A stretch of DNA of 64,000 bases from the NCBI GenBank assembly GCA_033964015.1, contig CM066924.1, positions 9,149,077 through 9,213,076 on the forward strand, read 5' to 3'. Positions 21,725-33,834 of this stretch are shown here, one piece after another. Source of the DNA: Scolanthus callimorphus (lineage: Eukaryota > Cnidaria > Anthozoa > Actiniaria > Edwardsiidae). The notes under the pieces are model-generated. The model worked only from the letters and a program-made list of their open reading frames with translations, did no database searches and was not told where the DNA came from. Every line of letters begins with the position of its first letter. Position 1 is the stretch's first letter. The translations under genes were made by a program, and so were the position numbers.

Positions 21725-21850
21725 TCCATTCACAACTTTCTTTCCCACAATGCATCTGGCGTGAGTCCCAAGATGCAAGATGCATTGCGTTTAAAGACGT
21801 CCGCCATCTTGTTTAACGAACAAGGATATGATGAAGATCAGGTGAGTTTC
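21725..21850 (+). promoter_or_regulatory. Candidate TATA-less promoter with splice donor
   Basis: TTTCCCACAATGCATCTGGC (21741-21760) resembles the ZNF143/THAP11 site, and GTCCGCCATCTT (about 21799-21810) is an inverted YY1-type AAGATGGCGGAC. Then CAG|GTGAGT at 21839-21847 is an ideal 5' splice site. The next strong acceptor, CTTATAG at 22457-22463, leads straight into the BEL protease frame in phase. The motif names come from vertebrate consensus sites, so use in this organism is inference. Confidence 0.35.
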
Positions 21851-22463
21851 CTCTGCATTTGAATGTTAACATTGGTTCTTTTTTAATCGAAAACGTAAAA
21901 TTGTTTATTGTAAAAGTCTTTTGTGGCGACAAGAAGACTTTACAGAACAAAATTTCAAAGACTTCACTACAAGTTCTGTAAGTTCGTGAAATGCCAAGTT
22001 GTTGTTTTGCAGACCGAATGAGGCACATTTTTTTATTTCCCTTCATAAGTCATTTGTTTACATCAGAAACATATAGGTGAGTTGAAACGTGTAACAAACA
22101 TACATTGCTTTAGTGCCATTGAACAGATTTTAAAATAATGTTGTTGCAAGACTTCAAGATGATATTATCACTTACAATTGCATTGTTCTACTTTATTTTA
22201 GCGAAAAATGAAATATTATGAAGAGAAAACCTGCTTGGGTTAGAAGTCGAGAGTCATAAACAAACCGCGAATAATCCACAGCTTGGTTCGCTGTTACATG
22301 TTTCAACTAAGTTATATGTTTCTGTTTACATCAAATAACACATTCTCTTATATGATATTTGAATTTAAACTGATAAATAATGGGAAAACATATTTCCTAT
22401 GAACCAACAATTTATGCCGAAGACCAACACTTACTATTGATTTCAAGACATGTCTGCTTATAG

Positions 22464-25400
22464 GCTCTACCGATTGTTCCTGTCAAGGTTAAAGTCAAGG
22501 GAGAAGAGAGAATTGTCAAGACATATGCACTGTTGGACAGCGGTTCTACATCCACGTGGTGCAGCCAGAAATTGATGGACGATCTCTGTGTAGAAGGCTC
22601 CCCGGTCGAGGTTTCCCTGTCGACAATCGAGACGGAGAATAATGTGATCTCGTCATCTCGGATAAGCTTGGAGATAATGGACTTAGACGAAGTTGTTATA
22701 GTAGAGTTACCTGAGGTGCTGAGCAAAGGTTCGCTGAACATCGGTGATGATGTCGTAGCAAGTCAAGAAGATGTTGATAGATGGCCACATCTTTGCGGCA
22801 TCAAACTACCCGAGCGTTTGAACGGAGGCGTTGAGCTGTTAGTCGGGCAGGACAATGCGGAGGCGCTTCAACCAGAAGAAATTAGTCATGGAGTGGTCGG
22901 TGGTCCGTATGCTGTCAAGACGAAGTTTGGGTGGACGCTGAATGGTCCTCTGGGAAGATGTGGTGAGTGTACAAGTACGGTAAACTTCTTACGTGCAGAC
23001 AAGGTCCTACCCGAGCAGTTTAGTAAGTACATGGATTTGGAGTTCAGTGAGTCGTTAGCTGACGACGTGACTGTTATGTCGCGAAGTGACAGGAGGGCAC
23101 TTGGTATCTACGAGAAATCCACGCAACTAAATGACGGTCATTACGAGGTCTCTATTCCATGGAGGGACGAGAAGCCTGGACTGCCCAACAATAGACCAAT
23201 GGCGGAACATCGTCTGCGCCTGACAAGAAAGAAGCTTTGAGCGTGACCCAGACACGAAGCAGAAGTACGATAGCGCCATCGAGACCTTGCTTGAGAAAGG
23301 GTACGCAGAGAAGGTAGCAGATGATTGCTTACAGCGTGACGACGGAAAGCTCTGGCTCATCCCACATCATTTCGTAACGAATCCTCACAAGCCGGACAAA
23401 CCGCGCCTGGTGTTCGACTGTGCAGCTAAGTATCGAGGTACGTCACTGAATGAGCAAGTGTTACGCGGTCCAGACTTTACCAACAAGCTCGTGGGTGTAC
23501 TAATGAGATTCAGAGAAGAATCTGTAGCTATGATGAGCGACATCGAGGCGATGTACAATCAGGTGAAAGTCGCAACGGATGACAGAGACGCGCTGCGTTT
23601 TCTATGGTTTCCTGGTAACGATTTTGATAAACGTCCAGAAGAGTACCGCATGGCGTCTCATCTGTTCGGTGGAATCTGGTCTCCCAGTTGTGCTAACTAT
23701 GCGTTGCTGAAGCTAGCAGAAGATAACGCATGCGAATTTGACGAGGAGACAGTTAAGACAGTGCGTAACAATTTTTACGTTGATGATTGCCTTAAGTCGG
23801 TTGACAGTATTGAGAAGGCTGTGTTGCTGAGTGACGAATTGACACGTTTGTTAGCGAGAGGAGGTCTCAACCTTACCAAGTGGGTAAGCAACAGACGCGA
23901 GGTCCTAGAACAAATCCCCTCTGATGCGCGAGCAAAGAACGTGAAAAATCTTGATCTCAACGCAGATGAACTTCCTACGGAACGCGCCTTAGGGGTTCGT
24001 TGGGATGTAGAGGCGGATAAGCTTACGTTGGGCATCAGTGAGAAGAACAGACCAGCTACTCGCAGAGGCCTTTTGAGCATTGTGTCGTCGGTCTACGATC
24101 CATTATGCTTCGCCTGTCCTTTCATCTTACCCGCGAAGGTTCTGATGCAAGATCTTTGCAGAAACAAATACGGATGGGACGAGTAAATCAATAGCGATTA
24201 TCTTAAAAGATGGAACAAGTGGTTTAATGAGCTGAAGAAGCTGAACGGGCTGAGCGTGGATCGATGTTACAAACCAGCAGACTTCGGGCAAGCCGTTGAC
24301 ACCAATTACACCATTTTTCGGACGCCTCGGAGTTGGGATATGGTGCTGTTAGTTATCTAAGGCTGACGAACACTGAAGGCAGAGTGCACTGTTCGATCGT
24401 GATCGGGCAGTCCCATATGGCTCCAGCGAAGAAGATGACTATTCCACGCTTGGAATTAGCAGCAGCAACGGTGGCTGTAAGGCTGGATAAGATGTGCCGG
24501 AGGGAATTAGATATTGACATCAGTGATTCGTTCTTTTGGACTGACAGCACTGCTGTTCTGCCGTATATCAATAATGATTCTAAGCGTTTCCATACGTTCG
24601 TAGCAAATCGCCTTGGCGTAATTCATGATGGATCATCCCCTGAAAACTGGAAGTATGTCAGCACTGTACAGAACCCAGCTGATGATGTGTCACGCGGTTT
24701 ATCTGCAGATGAATTACTAAACAGTGATCGATGGCTAAATGGGCCGCAATTTTGTGGATGAGTGAGCACAAGTGGCCCAAGTTGCCTGAAGCATTAGGCG
24801 ATCTGAGTGGAGATGACCTGGAGGTCAAGAGAGAGGTACAGGTGCATACTACCACGGCTCGCGACGTCCCTGACGCTATGGAAAGCTACATAAAGAGATA
24901 CTCTTCATGGTACGACCTCAAGAAAGGAGTAGCATGGCTGTTGAGATACAAGGCTTGGTTAAGAGCAAAAGTTCGTTTAAGGTACGAAGGAAGTAACGCC
25001 GAAAAACCATCGACAGGACCGATTTCCCTGAGTGAGATGAGGAACGCTGAGCATTATGTCGTTAAGTTTGTCCAGCAACGACACTTTGGCACGGAGCTAA
25101 ATGACCTCGAAGCAGGTATGGCCGATCCGCCAAAGGTGAAGGCAAGAAAGAAATATGTGAAGAAGTCTAGCCCTATCAGTGATTTAGATCCTGTTGTGAT
25201 TGACGGTTTGCTGAGAGTCGGTGGTCGATTGAAGCACGCTCCGTTAGACACGTATGTTAAGTCACCAATGATCTTGCCGAGACACCACCACATCGTTGAT
25301 CTTATTGTGAGACACTACCACGAGATATCTGGACACAGTGGAAGAGAGTATGTACTTAGTCTAATACGTCAAAGATTCTGGTTGGTGAAAGGAAGAGTCA

Positions 25401-26440
25401 CTATACGTCGTGTGTTGAAGTCCTGCTTCAGTTGTAAACGTAGGCAACAACCCCCGTGTGAGCAGAGAATGGCCGACTTATCATGGGACAGGGTAACCCC
25501 AGACAGTCCATCATTTTCTTATGATGGTCTTGATTGTTTTGGACCCTTCATGATCAAGCGTGCAAGAAGCGAGATTAAACGGTACGGAGTCATATTCACG
25601 TGCCTCACCACGCGGGCGATACACCTTGAAGTAACTCACAGTATGGACACACCGTCATTCATAATTTCGTTGCGACGCTTTATTGCTAGAAGAGGCGCTC
25701 CGCAAGAAATAAGGTCGGACAATGGCACTAATTTTACGGGTGCTGAGAAAGAATTGAGGGAAGCGATAGCTGAGTGGAATCAGCAAGAGATACATGATTA
25801 CCTGATGCAGCAAGATGTTCGCTGGATCTTTAACCCTCCTGTAGCCTCACACATGGGAGGTGTGTGGGAGAGGCCCATCAGGACAGTGCGCAAGGTGCTA
25901 AGAGCTTTGCTGAAGCAGCAATCATTGGATGAAGAAGGATTAACAACACTGTTCTGCGAGATCGAGGCAATTGTTAACGGTCGTCCGTTGACGACCATTT
26001 CTGATGATCCCAAGGATGCTGAGGCTCTAACTCCGAATCATCTTCTGTTAACTGAGGGCAGGTCCATCTCTGCCCCCAGGAGTGTTTAGGAAGGAGGACG
26101 TGTATTCTCGTAGGCGTTGGAGGCAAGTTCAATATTGCGCCGACCAGTTTTGGTGACGTTGGATCAGGGAGTATCTCCCTTTGCTGCAATTATGGTCTAA
26201 ATGGCAGCGAATGAGACGCAACGTCGCAGTTGGAGATGTCATTCTCGTTGTCGACGACACAAAGCCTAGAGGTTCGTGGGATCTTGGCCGCGTAATGGAG
26301 GTCTACAGCGGAAGTGACGGATGTGTAAGACAGGCGAGAGTCAAGACCAAATCATCTGTTCTCCTTAGACCGGTGGACAAGCTGTGTGTGCTGGAAGGAG
26401 ACGACGATATCGACGCTGACAAGCAAGACGATGTTCGCTG
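22464..26440 (+). pseudogene. BEL/Pao pol polyprotein with multiple lesions
   Basis: Protease with active site DSGST (22536). Reverse transcriptase with FDCAAKYRGTSLN, the SDIEAMYNQV catalytic strand and YVDD near 23780. RNase H with the TIPRLELAAA and WTDSTAVL blocks. Integrase with the HHCC finger (HYHEISGHS..CFSC), GLDCFGPF, RSDNGTNFTG and GGVWERPIRT as the D,D,E triad. The C-terminal domain has [14 protein letters not shown] and [10 protein letters not shown]. Lesions: frameshifts near 23232, 24309, 24755 and between 26060 and 26090, and stops TAA 24184-24186 and TGA 26154-26156. In life it cuts gag-pol and then copies and inserts the element. The frames on each side of each lesion still align with the family, so decay is fairly recent. 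Confidence 0.92.
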
Positions 26441-26556
26441 AGAGCTAAGTGTACTAGGACTTTGCGTGTACTACGGACGCTTAGTATTAACTGCGTAAAT
26501 TTGTTATAGTTATTGTTAGAAACAGTCACCCTGTGGGTCTCCTGTTTGGGGTCGGG

Positions 26557-26816
26557 TGTTACGGACAGTCGCCGAATTTAGCGCGACGCGATATCGATTA
26601 GGAGAGACACGTGTAGTTATAGCGAGTCGCTTGTTTGTGAGTCAGTTGTGAGTCAAGTGGAAAGCCACAACGATCTTGTAAGTAGTTTATTTCCTTCTTT
26701 TACTGCCTAGATTGTAACTGAGATGTAGACATTCATTTGTTTAGGAACCGATCTTTGGTCAGAATCTGTAGAGTTGACATTATGTGGTATTAAAGAGTCG
26801 AAACAACGGCAACACA
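26557..26816 (+). repeat. Putative 3' LTR of the BEL element
   Basis: It starts TGTTACGGACAGTCGCCG directly after a G-rich stretch that could be the polypurine tract, and ends ..AACACA, with ATTAAAG as a possible poly(A) signal 25 bases earlier. The length of 260 fits. No second copy exists in the window to confirm the borders. Confidence 0.5.
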
Positions 26817-27398
26817 TAGAAATGGAAAAAGCTCATATTTTGTTGAAAATAAAATAAGTTTCCATTGAGGAAAAAGCACTTGGACTAGTCGCCTTGGCTT
26901 GGATTTGACCGAAAGGCTCTGGGAACAAAAAGGCACCCAGTTCGTGTCGAGTCAATCCTTGCGTTGAAGCATGTAAACCTTGGTTGAAGTACGACAAATA
27001 TTCGTCTTACTTCATATAAGTCTCTTGTCTTGCGCATAACTTATTTTAAAAAGAAGACACTTATTTCAAATTTACCAAATCAATTGTAATGATTTGGCAA
27101 ACTTCGACTAAGTAACAGGAATATTCTTCACACTTCAGGTTAGTAAGATGGTTTTTACCTGAAAACGGTTCTTAGTATTTGGTACTTAATCTAAGGGTAA
27201 AATCGAGTTTATTTCCTTGATTGAAGTAGATACACACTTGACAGGATTTCTCGCACGTCTTTTTGCAGTGTGATGAAGAAACCACTTTATCGCTTACTCA
27301 TCGATTACAGTCTTCAACTATCCTCCCAGTCCAATTTGCCAACAACCAAAGACAGGTAACCCAAGCCATTAGGGAAATAAAAGTCCACTACAGATGCT
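26817..27398. other. No feature recognised
   Basis: AT-rich flank between the BEL element and the next MITE. Confidence 0.4.
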
Positions 27399-27549
27399 TT
27401 TTCGGTAATACCGGTGGGAAATCAAATGGAAAGCGTCATTCCCGGGAATTTCAAGGAAACCAGTAATTTCGAAAATATCGGGGAACGCTTTCCATTTGAA
27501 ATCATTCTGATTCTTTCCCCGGTATATAATTAACCGGTATTACCGAAAA
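27399..27549. mobile_element. MITE, 151 bp
   Basis: Ends TTTTCGGTAATACCGGT and its inverse. Just inside, AAATCAAATGGAAAGCGT pairs with ACGCTTTCCATTTGAAAT. It sits eight bases before the foldback at 27558. Confidence 0.8.
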
Positions 27550-27557
27550 TTCAGTGG

Positions 27558-28263
27558 TTAAGGTTACTGAGAACCTTCGCGCACGTTGTTCGAAAAAAAA
27601 ATCATACACGACGTCCTTAGTTTAACCAAAACATGTCAACCTATATATCGTTGGAAAGCTTATAGAATGGACTAGCGGGCTATGGCAAAAAGAAATCACT
27701 TATTGATACCTGTAATTTTTTTTGAAGCATTGATTAAATATTTTGGTGTGCTATTTTCACGAGCTAATGCTGTCGAACTGCTGGACCATGACTCCCAAGT
27801 AAAACATCGTTTTAATCCTTAAAGGTGTTTCTCAAAAACCGTGTCTGCTATTTTTTAAATTTTGTTTAGTTCAACAGTTATGAATTTTTAAAATTTTTAG
27901 AGCGTGAAAATTCTACAAAATTTGACCTTCGAAATTTAAAAGTTCGATAACTTTTGAACAAAGCAAAATTTTAAAAAACGCAGACACGGTTTTTGAGAAA
28001 CACCTTTAAGGATTAAAACAATGTGTTACTTGGGAGTCAAAGTCTAGCAGTTCGACAGCGTTACCTCTTGAAACTCTCACACCCGAAATTTTAATAAAAC
28101 CTTAAAAGAATTTCTAATTATGAAAAAAATATTTCTTTTTGCCATAGTTCGCTAGTCCATTCTATAAGCTTTCAACGATATATAGGTTGATATGTTTTGG
28201 TTAAACTAAGGACGTGTATGATTTTTTTTCGAACACGTGCGCGAAGGTTCTCAGTAACTTTAA
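27558..28263. mobile_element. Foldback element, TTAA ends, copy 1
   Basis: The ends are TTAAGGTTACTGAGAACC and its inverse, so TTAA stands at both outer edges. Arms of roughly 340 bases are nearly complementary throughout, including AACATGTCAACCTATATATC and GCGGGCTATGGCAAAAAG on the left. The centre is near 27905. A second copy of the same length is at 48943-49651. TTAA suggests piggyBac or Kolobok relatives. No protein is encoded. Confidence 0.88.
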
Positions 28264-28467
28264 TGGAAATTACCCTGGGCTATCTCGATTCCCAGTCGGG
28301 ACGCTCACGTCGCTTTGACCACAGGAATTCCCGAAAACTCAAACCGTAAATGTTTTCTAGCTTTTCTAGCTGCTTTGGTAATTCGTAGCCATGGTAACGA
28401 AAAGAGCCAGCAGTACTTAAGGGCAGCTGGTGCCCACCAACCGCCAAAATTCAACTCGATAGGTTTA

Positions 28468-30421
28468 GGGACCTGTCATTATTTACCGGGGGGGAGGGCT
28501 CCCATTTTTTTCAAAGAAGGCTAAAAAAAATTAGGACCCTCCCCTTGAACATAACATAAAAAATGTGACCCTCCCCCAGTCATAGGTAAAAAAAATTGGG
28601 ACCCTCCCCCATGCAATTTATTTCTAAAAAACCTGTTAGATTGACTATTGTCCAAGTGATGTAATGTCTCTTTCTTTCTTCTTAATACAGAACTACTTTT
28701 TTCTTACTTCTGTCATGCACCAGTCAATTGACATCACGGCCCCCCAATTTAACGTTCACTAAGTGTTAAATGTTACTATTTTCCCGGTCACCAGGGACGT
28801 TGTTAAAGCTCCAGGCCCCCGGGGACACTTTTGCAACATGGCGAAACGCGCCTTTATTTTGATAAACGCATTTCATCAAGCCTCCAGAGAAAAGATAAAC
28901 TTTTTATTTTCTGCGTGTAGTAAAAAAGCCTGTTGGTTTTGTTCTTCACGCGCTACAAATTATCATGATTCATGTGCGTGAAGCGCAGCCCAAAAACGAA
29001 TTTCTATGCAGCTTGTAACGTCGAACTCACTTCTTTCGAACATATTGACTGCCAACCAGGCGTATCACTGGAGAGCTTTTGGGGTTTTCATTTGTCCTTG
29101 CCAAGATACACATGCGTGTAACGGACATTCGTACGCATTCCATTTAAGCGCCACAAGCGTATTGTTTTCTTTGGGCAAGTTCTCTAACACTAGCGCGAAG
29201 CGCGCCGAAATTTTCAACATAATGAGTGAAATAAAACTAGAAAATGATATAGAACTCGTTGCTGGAATCTCTCTTTCAAGGCTTCAGGTTTCGAGAGATC
29301 CTTTCACACGCCCAAAAATGAAGTGATCCCTCCCAAAATCCTCCGACCTCGGTCCTTAAACCAATATATTTTCGCACGATAATCGAACTTCTGGCTCAGC
29401 GTTAATTTCCCGTTAATGCCCCGTTGAATATTCCCGCTATAGAAGGTCCGTGTTAAATTCCCTGCCCTTCCGTAGATTAATGTGTTGAATCCCCGGCCTG
29501 ACCGCGTTACTTTCCCGCCCTGTCCCGGGGGTGGGGGCCGGGGTGTCAATTGACTGGTGCATATATTATTCATCGCCTCGATTATTTACGTGAGGATGTT
29601 TATAATACACAGGTAAAATACAGTGATCCTCCCTCTTAAGTGCAATGATTAACGTAATCCCACATCTCCGTCCCCTGTTTGACCTAGTACTGTAGACATT
29701 TTACAGAAAAACGGGCTCGCATATCCTTCGTTGCGCGTGAAGCGTGCCCAAATTTTGTTCATCGTTTGTTTGTTTGTTCATCGTTTTTTTGATTGTTCAT
29801 CGTTTTTTTTGTTTTTTCATCGCATTTCATCAAGCCTCAGAGAAAGGGTAGATGAACATGTTTTGTGTGTGGCATAGTAAAAAAAAGCCTGTCAGGAAGT
29901 ACACCACCTCAACTTTATAGGTTAGGTTATATTTTTCATGCGCACAACTGCGCTCCGCAAATGACGAAGTTATTAATATTCATGTGCGCGAAGCGCGCCC
30001 AACGGACGAATTTATATGCTTGTAACGTCGAAAACTCACGCTTACCTAAGGGGTCTTCTTTCAAACATATAGTGACTTGCCCTCCAGGCCTATCATTTGC
30101 AGGGAAATTCTGGGAAAGTTTGATTTACCTTGTCAAGATAACTTGTTCTTGTCAACGGTAGTGTGCTCATGGCTAAAAGAGTATATTATGTCATTGTTAT
30201 GCGCGCGAAGCGCGCCGAAATTTTTATGGAGAAGTTGCTGAAATAACCACTATCGCCATTGGTATTACCCTCTTCATCGTTCAAATGTTGCTGAAAAAAT
30301 TATGACCCTCCCTAAATAGGAGTGAAAAAATTTGGACCCTCCCTTTAGACACGCGAAAAAAATTAGGACCCTCCCCACAAAAATAGGAGCCCTCCCCCCC
30401 CGCTAAATAATGACACGTCCC
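28468..30421. mobile_element. G-rich inverted-repeat element, TTA-flanked, host of a nested element
   Basis: The ends GGGACCTGTCATTATTTACC and the inverse of the right end agree in about 18 of 20, followed by GGGGGGGAGGGCTCC. TTA flanks both sides (28465-28467 and 30422-30424). The interior has GGACCCTCCCC phrases near both ends and the AACGCATTTCATCAAGCCTC / GCGCGAAGCGCGCC module at 29.72-30.23 kb. Another element is inserted at 28716-29561. Confidence 0.82.
28716..29561. mobile_element. Nested inverted-repeat element
   Basis: The ends TGCACCAGTCAATTGACA and its inverse at 29544-29561 are followed by CGGCCCCCC-like runs. These ends resemble those of 61196-61724 (TGCACTAGTTAATTGAAG), so the two belong to one clan. 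The interior nevertheless holds the same GCGCGAAGCGCGCC module as its host. Confidence 0.75.
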
Positions 30422-30566
30422 TTAGTTTTATTTTCAATCAATCGATCGATTTTTATGTTCATACATTAGCCTATGGAACTCCACAGGAGTTCCGCTAAAA
30501 CATTATGCATTATTAAGCAAACGGAGAAAATAAAACAAGCACACCAATGATACACATGATTTTATA

Positions 30567-30754
30567 TGCGCCATAGTATAATATGGCTACGTTGTGGTTG
30601 TGTAAGCAGTGAGCAAGCTTATGTTGTATTCCACATTGTGGTCAACGGTCTTACGACCAAGGACCGGCGTTCACGGCCGGGTGCCATCATGGCCGCCATT
30701 ACATCAAAGTCAGTGGTGAATGAAACCTAACTTCTGTCTCCTTATTAACTGGCG
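30567..30754 (+). repeat. Left long direct repeat
   Basis: Begins TGCGCCATAGTA and contains GACCAAGGACCGGCGTTCAC and GCCATCATGGCCGCCATTAC, all shared with the right copy. Confidence 0.85.
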
Positions 30755-32380
30755 TGGTGTCCTACGGTGGGCAACGAACCCTGTTGTACCAGTGGCCTTC
30801 CAGAGGCGGAGGTAATCGAAGTATTTATGGCTCCACATGACACTAGGAACGGTTTTTGTGCGATGAAATGCACCTTTCACGCCCGAAGAGAGATTCGGTT
30901 ACGAGCTGCTTTCTTCCCTAATGACTGGGCAAATATGGGCCGGTGCCGTGATCCACGACATTTAACAAGAACCTAAGACTGCTCCAAACTACAGACGTTT
31001 TACTTTACAAGGATTCATTCTGATTTTCCACTTTATTACCGATGTTATTCTCGAACAATGGCTGTGTCGCCGTTGCGTGACCAAGGATGATGTAACGTGA
31101 CTCGAACACGTGATACCTACCGACCGCCATGTGCGATGAATTCGCATGTACGAAGCTGAGTGAAGTCAGTGTCGGTCAGGTAGGTGAAAAACCCGTTCGT
31201 TTTGTCTTGACTGTAGTAATAAACACGATTTGATGACTAGGAATTGTTGCTGAACTATGAACTGAATCGCTCAAGTGATATTATCGACTACGTGGATGAT
31301 CTAGTGTGTATTTATTTCATATTCAAGACTGAACGATGTATTTGTGTGTGTTTCTTGTAGCGTATTGAATAAACCTGACAAAAACCGAATTCCACTGCGT
31401 ATCGGCGCCACAGGCTGCCTTTCAAGTCTCCACGTGCTAAAGATCTGTTTGCCCCGCACGTCAACGAAGCCGCCATGTCGACATTATTTTATCTACATCT
31501 ACGCCTACGGCTCAAGTCTACAACAAACAGACTCCTTTGTTTTGATCATTTTCGAAGCCATTTATTGTCCACATTTCCAGCAGAAGTCATTCCCTCATCC
31601 TCGTCAGCATTTAATAATTTTCTCATCGCCTCAGCAGACATTGACGACATCAAATGAATATGATCGTTCATCACAAGTTTCTTTCAAGTCCAAGCACGCT
31701 ACTTACCAACCAGTTCATCAACAGCCGTTGGACACCTACGATCACCTGCTACAGCCTTGCCGTTCAAGATCATGGACACAACCCCCTGAACATTAGTTTA
31801 TTTCAATTTTTGTATCTATTTATTTACATTTTTCATTAGTGTTATTTTGTTTCCCTTAGCTTGACCTAGATTATTTCGTCACATTCCTAGCGCACCGTAA
31901 CCTCTCATTTGTCTTGTGTCTATGTACATACTTGTATTTTTTATCCCCTCCCCCGACTACCACTCCCACAACTCAAGAATATTTGTAGGGAAGTATAGGA
32001 GAAAGAAAAAAAGTGGTCACCCCTCCCCCATGCATGGTACCACTGGTAGCCATGTATGCTGCTATGTTATATGTGTGTAAGCATACCCGTCCCATAATTG
32101 TATTCCACGTGACCTACGTGTGTGTACCCCACAGTAGCGTGTGTGTACCCCTCAGTAGTATTTTGTACCATTGTCTAGCACAGTCTGCGTACCCTGCTAT
32201 TTGTAACATTCTGTCCACTAGTACCATAGCAATGCTCACCATCCCTTCTCACAGTTCAGTCAGTCCCATCCGTTTATCATATATCTACAATAGAATAGCT
32301 TCTTGCGCCATAGACCTGTTGCTAGTCCTTTGTTTTCCGTATTTAGTTTCACTCGTAAACAAGGGTAAGGAAAAAGATGT

Positions 32381-32569
32381 TGCGCCATAGTAAAATATGG
32401 CTACGTTGTGATTGTGTAAGCAGTGAGCAAGCTTATGTTGTATTCCACGTTGTGGTCAGCGGTCTTACGACCAAGGACCGGCGTTCACGGCCGGGTGCCA
32501 TCATGGCCGCCATTACATTAAAGTCAGTGGTGAATGAAACCTAACCTTGTGTCTCCTTATTAACTGGCG
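32381..32569 (+). repeat. Right long direct repeat
   Basis: About 96 percent identical to 30567-30754 by eye. It ends at CTTATTAACTGGCG, after which the two flanks differ. Confidence 0.85.
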
Positions 32570-32769
32570 ATGCTTCGTGTGAAGTCCGGGGGGACTCGAA
32601 CCCTAAGAGTGTGGTTATAGCAAATTTATCCTTAAGAGATGGGAAACTGGGTTTGTTTTAATCCTAAGAACTAGCAAATAAGACATACGAAGTTAACTGT
32701 TGCAGGCTACCATTGGCGTGAGACATCCTTAGGGCTGGGGAGGCTCCCCCTAAAAATATACGGGAATGA

Positions 32770-33033
32770 TCGCCCTATCCTTTAGGCTGGGGACAAACCA
32801 ATTCAACATCAGATTCATCTTCATTCGACATTTGTTGAATCACACATGTTGAGTGATGTTGAACGATGGTGCCAAACCAGCATTATCGAACGTGGTCTAC
32901 AGCCAATTACATCGTACTTCATTAAATGTTCAACAACAATGTTGAATTGGTTTGACGCCCCATTCAACATTGCGCGTACAACAAATGTTGAATGAAGTTG
33001 AACCAAATCTCGAACTGTTTCTTTCCAGCATTA
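32770..33033. repeat. TTCAACA/TGTTGAA-rich inverted motif cluster
   Basis: At least ten copies of ATTCAACAT or its inverse occur in about 230 bases, arranged as back-to-back arms around 32880-32950, and CAAACCAATTCAACA opposes TGTTGAATTGGTTTG. It looks like an eroded foldback element. Confidence 0.6.
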
Positions 33034-33831
33034 GGGCCTGTTCACATGAGGCGAGCTTAGTGAAACACCTTAAGGCTTTGACTATGGACACCTTGAACTT
33101 ACTGAAGAAAATGTTTCCTAAACCTGGACTGACACCGAGACCGCGGCTCCGTGTTTGTTTTGGTTGAGAGGTCATTCCTCTCTAGTTTGTTCCTGACGTC
33201 ATAGTTTCTCGCACTTACAACCTATTCCGAACAATCTGAAAGCAATGCCACTAAGAATTCTTAGCAGTTCTATTTACAAATGTAGCTAGTGGGCTGTCGG
33301 CAATATTTATAACATATACAATCTCTCAGTGTTGAAATCAAACAATTTACATGCGACCGGGACAACTCGGGGACCCGATATATCTCGGTCTGGAAGGTAG
33401 GTATAGCCCCATTCTCGAACCGTGAGCTCCCCGGCTCGTAAGCTCGCAGGGGAGGCTCTGGTGACAGCCACTGACGCATGCGCGAGATTTTATACAGAGC
33501 CGCTCGGAGAAAGACCTTTCAGCGCATGCTCCAACGCTCAAAATCAGCCAATCAGCAACGGCCCTCAAATGGATGTCCCCAGAGCCACCCCTGCGAGCAT
33601 AAGAGCTGGAGCTCTGGGTACGAGAATGGTAATAGCCCTAGGGGTAAAGCTATCTCAGTCACCATCAGCTCCATGTGAGCGGTCTACCCCGGGATTGGCC
33701 CCCACGTTCTAGCCACAACACTGAGATATATCGGTGCATTTTTTTTCTTATGTGAAACAGAGCCAGTTTCGTCCCTACCCCCCGAGATATCCCTAACCCC
33801 TTGAGATATCTCGCCTCATGTGAACAGGCCC
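33034..33831. mobile_element. PIF/Harbinger-type MITE, copy 1
   Basis: The ends GGGCCTGTTCACATGAGGCG and its inverse are followed by a GAGATATC block. TTA is duplicated on both sides (33031-33033 and 33832-33834). There is no transposase. A foldback is nested at 33409-33630. Its inverse is a template for the second copy at 58186-59562: TTGTTTGATTTCAACAC and GACGAAACTGG..CTGTTTCACAT occur in both. Confidence 0.85.
33409..33630. mobile_element. Foldback element nested in the Harbinger MITE
   Basis: CCATTCTCG..GAGCTCC..GCTCGCAGGGGAGGCTCTGG on the left pairs with the right arm around a middle that includes AATCAGCCAATCAGCAACGG. Confidence 0.8.
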
Positions 33832-33834
33832 TTA

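Larger units (their letters stand above)
22464..26816 (+). mobile_element. BEL/Pao LTR retrotransposon, 5' truncated and decayed
   Basis: Pol is present from the aspartic protease to the C-terminal DUF5641-like domain, followed by a purine-rich stretch and one putative LTR. Gag, the CCHC finger and a 5' LTR are not found upstream. The order protease, RT, RNase H, integrase is that of BEL/Pao. Confidence 0.88.
30567..32569 (+). mobile_element. Non-autonomous LTR-type element (TRIM/LARD-like)
   Basis: Direct repeats of 188-189 bases (30567-30754 and 32381-32569) enclose 1.6 kb without gag or pol. The right repeat is preceded by the purine-rich AAGGGTAAGGAAAAAGA, as expected for a polypurine tract. 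The repeats start TG and differ at about 8 positions. A frame at 31344-31796 is unlike any known protein and is probably chance. The exact repeat ends and target duplication are not clear. Confidence 0.7.

Noticed and set aside
31344..31796. 150-codon frame inside the small LTR-type element
   Set aside because: Composition and lack of any family motif suggest chance in non-coding DNA.
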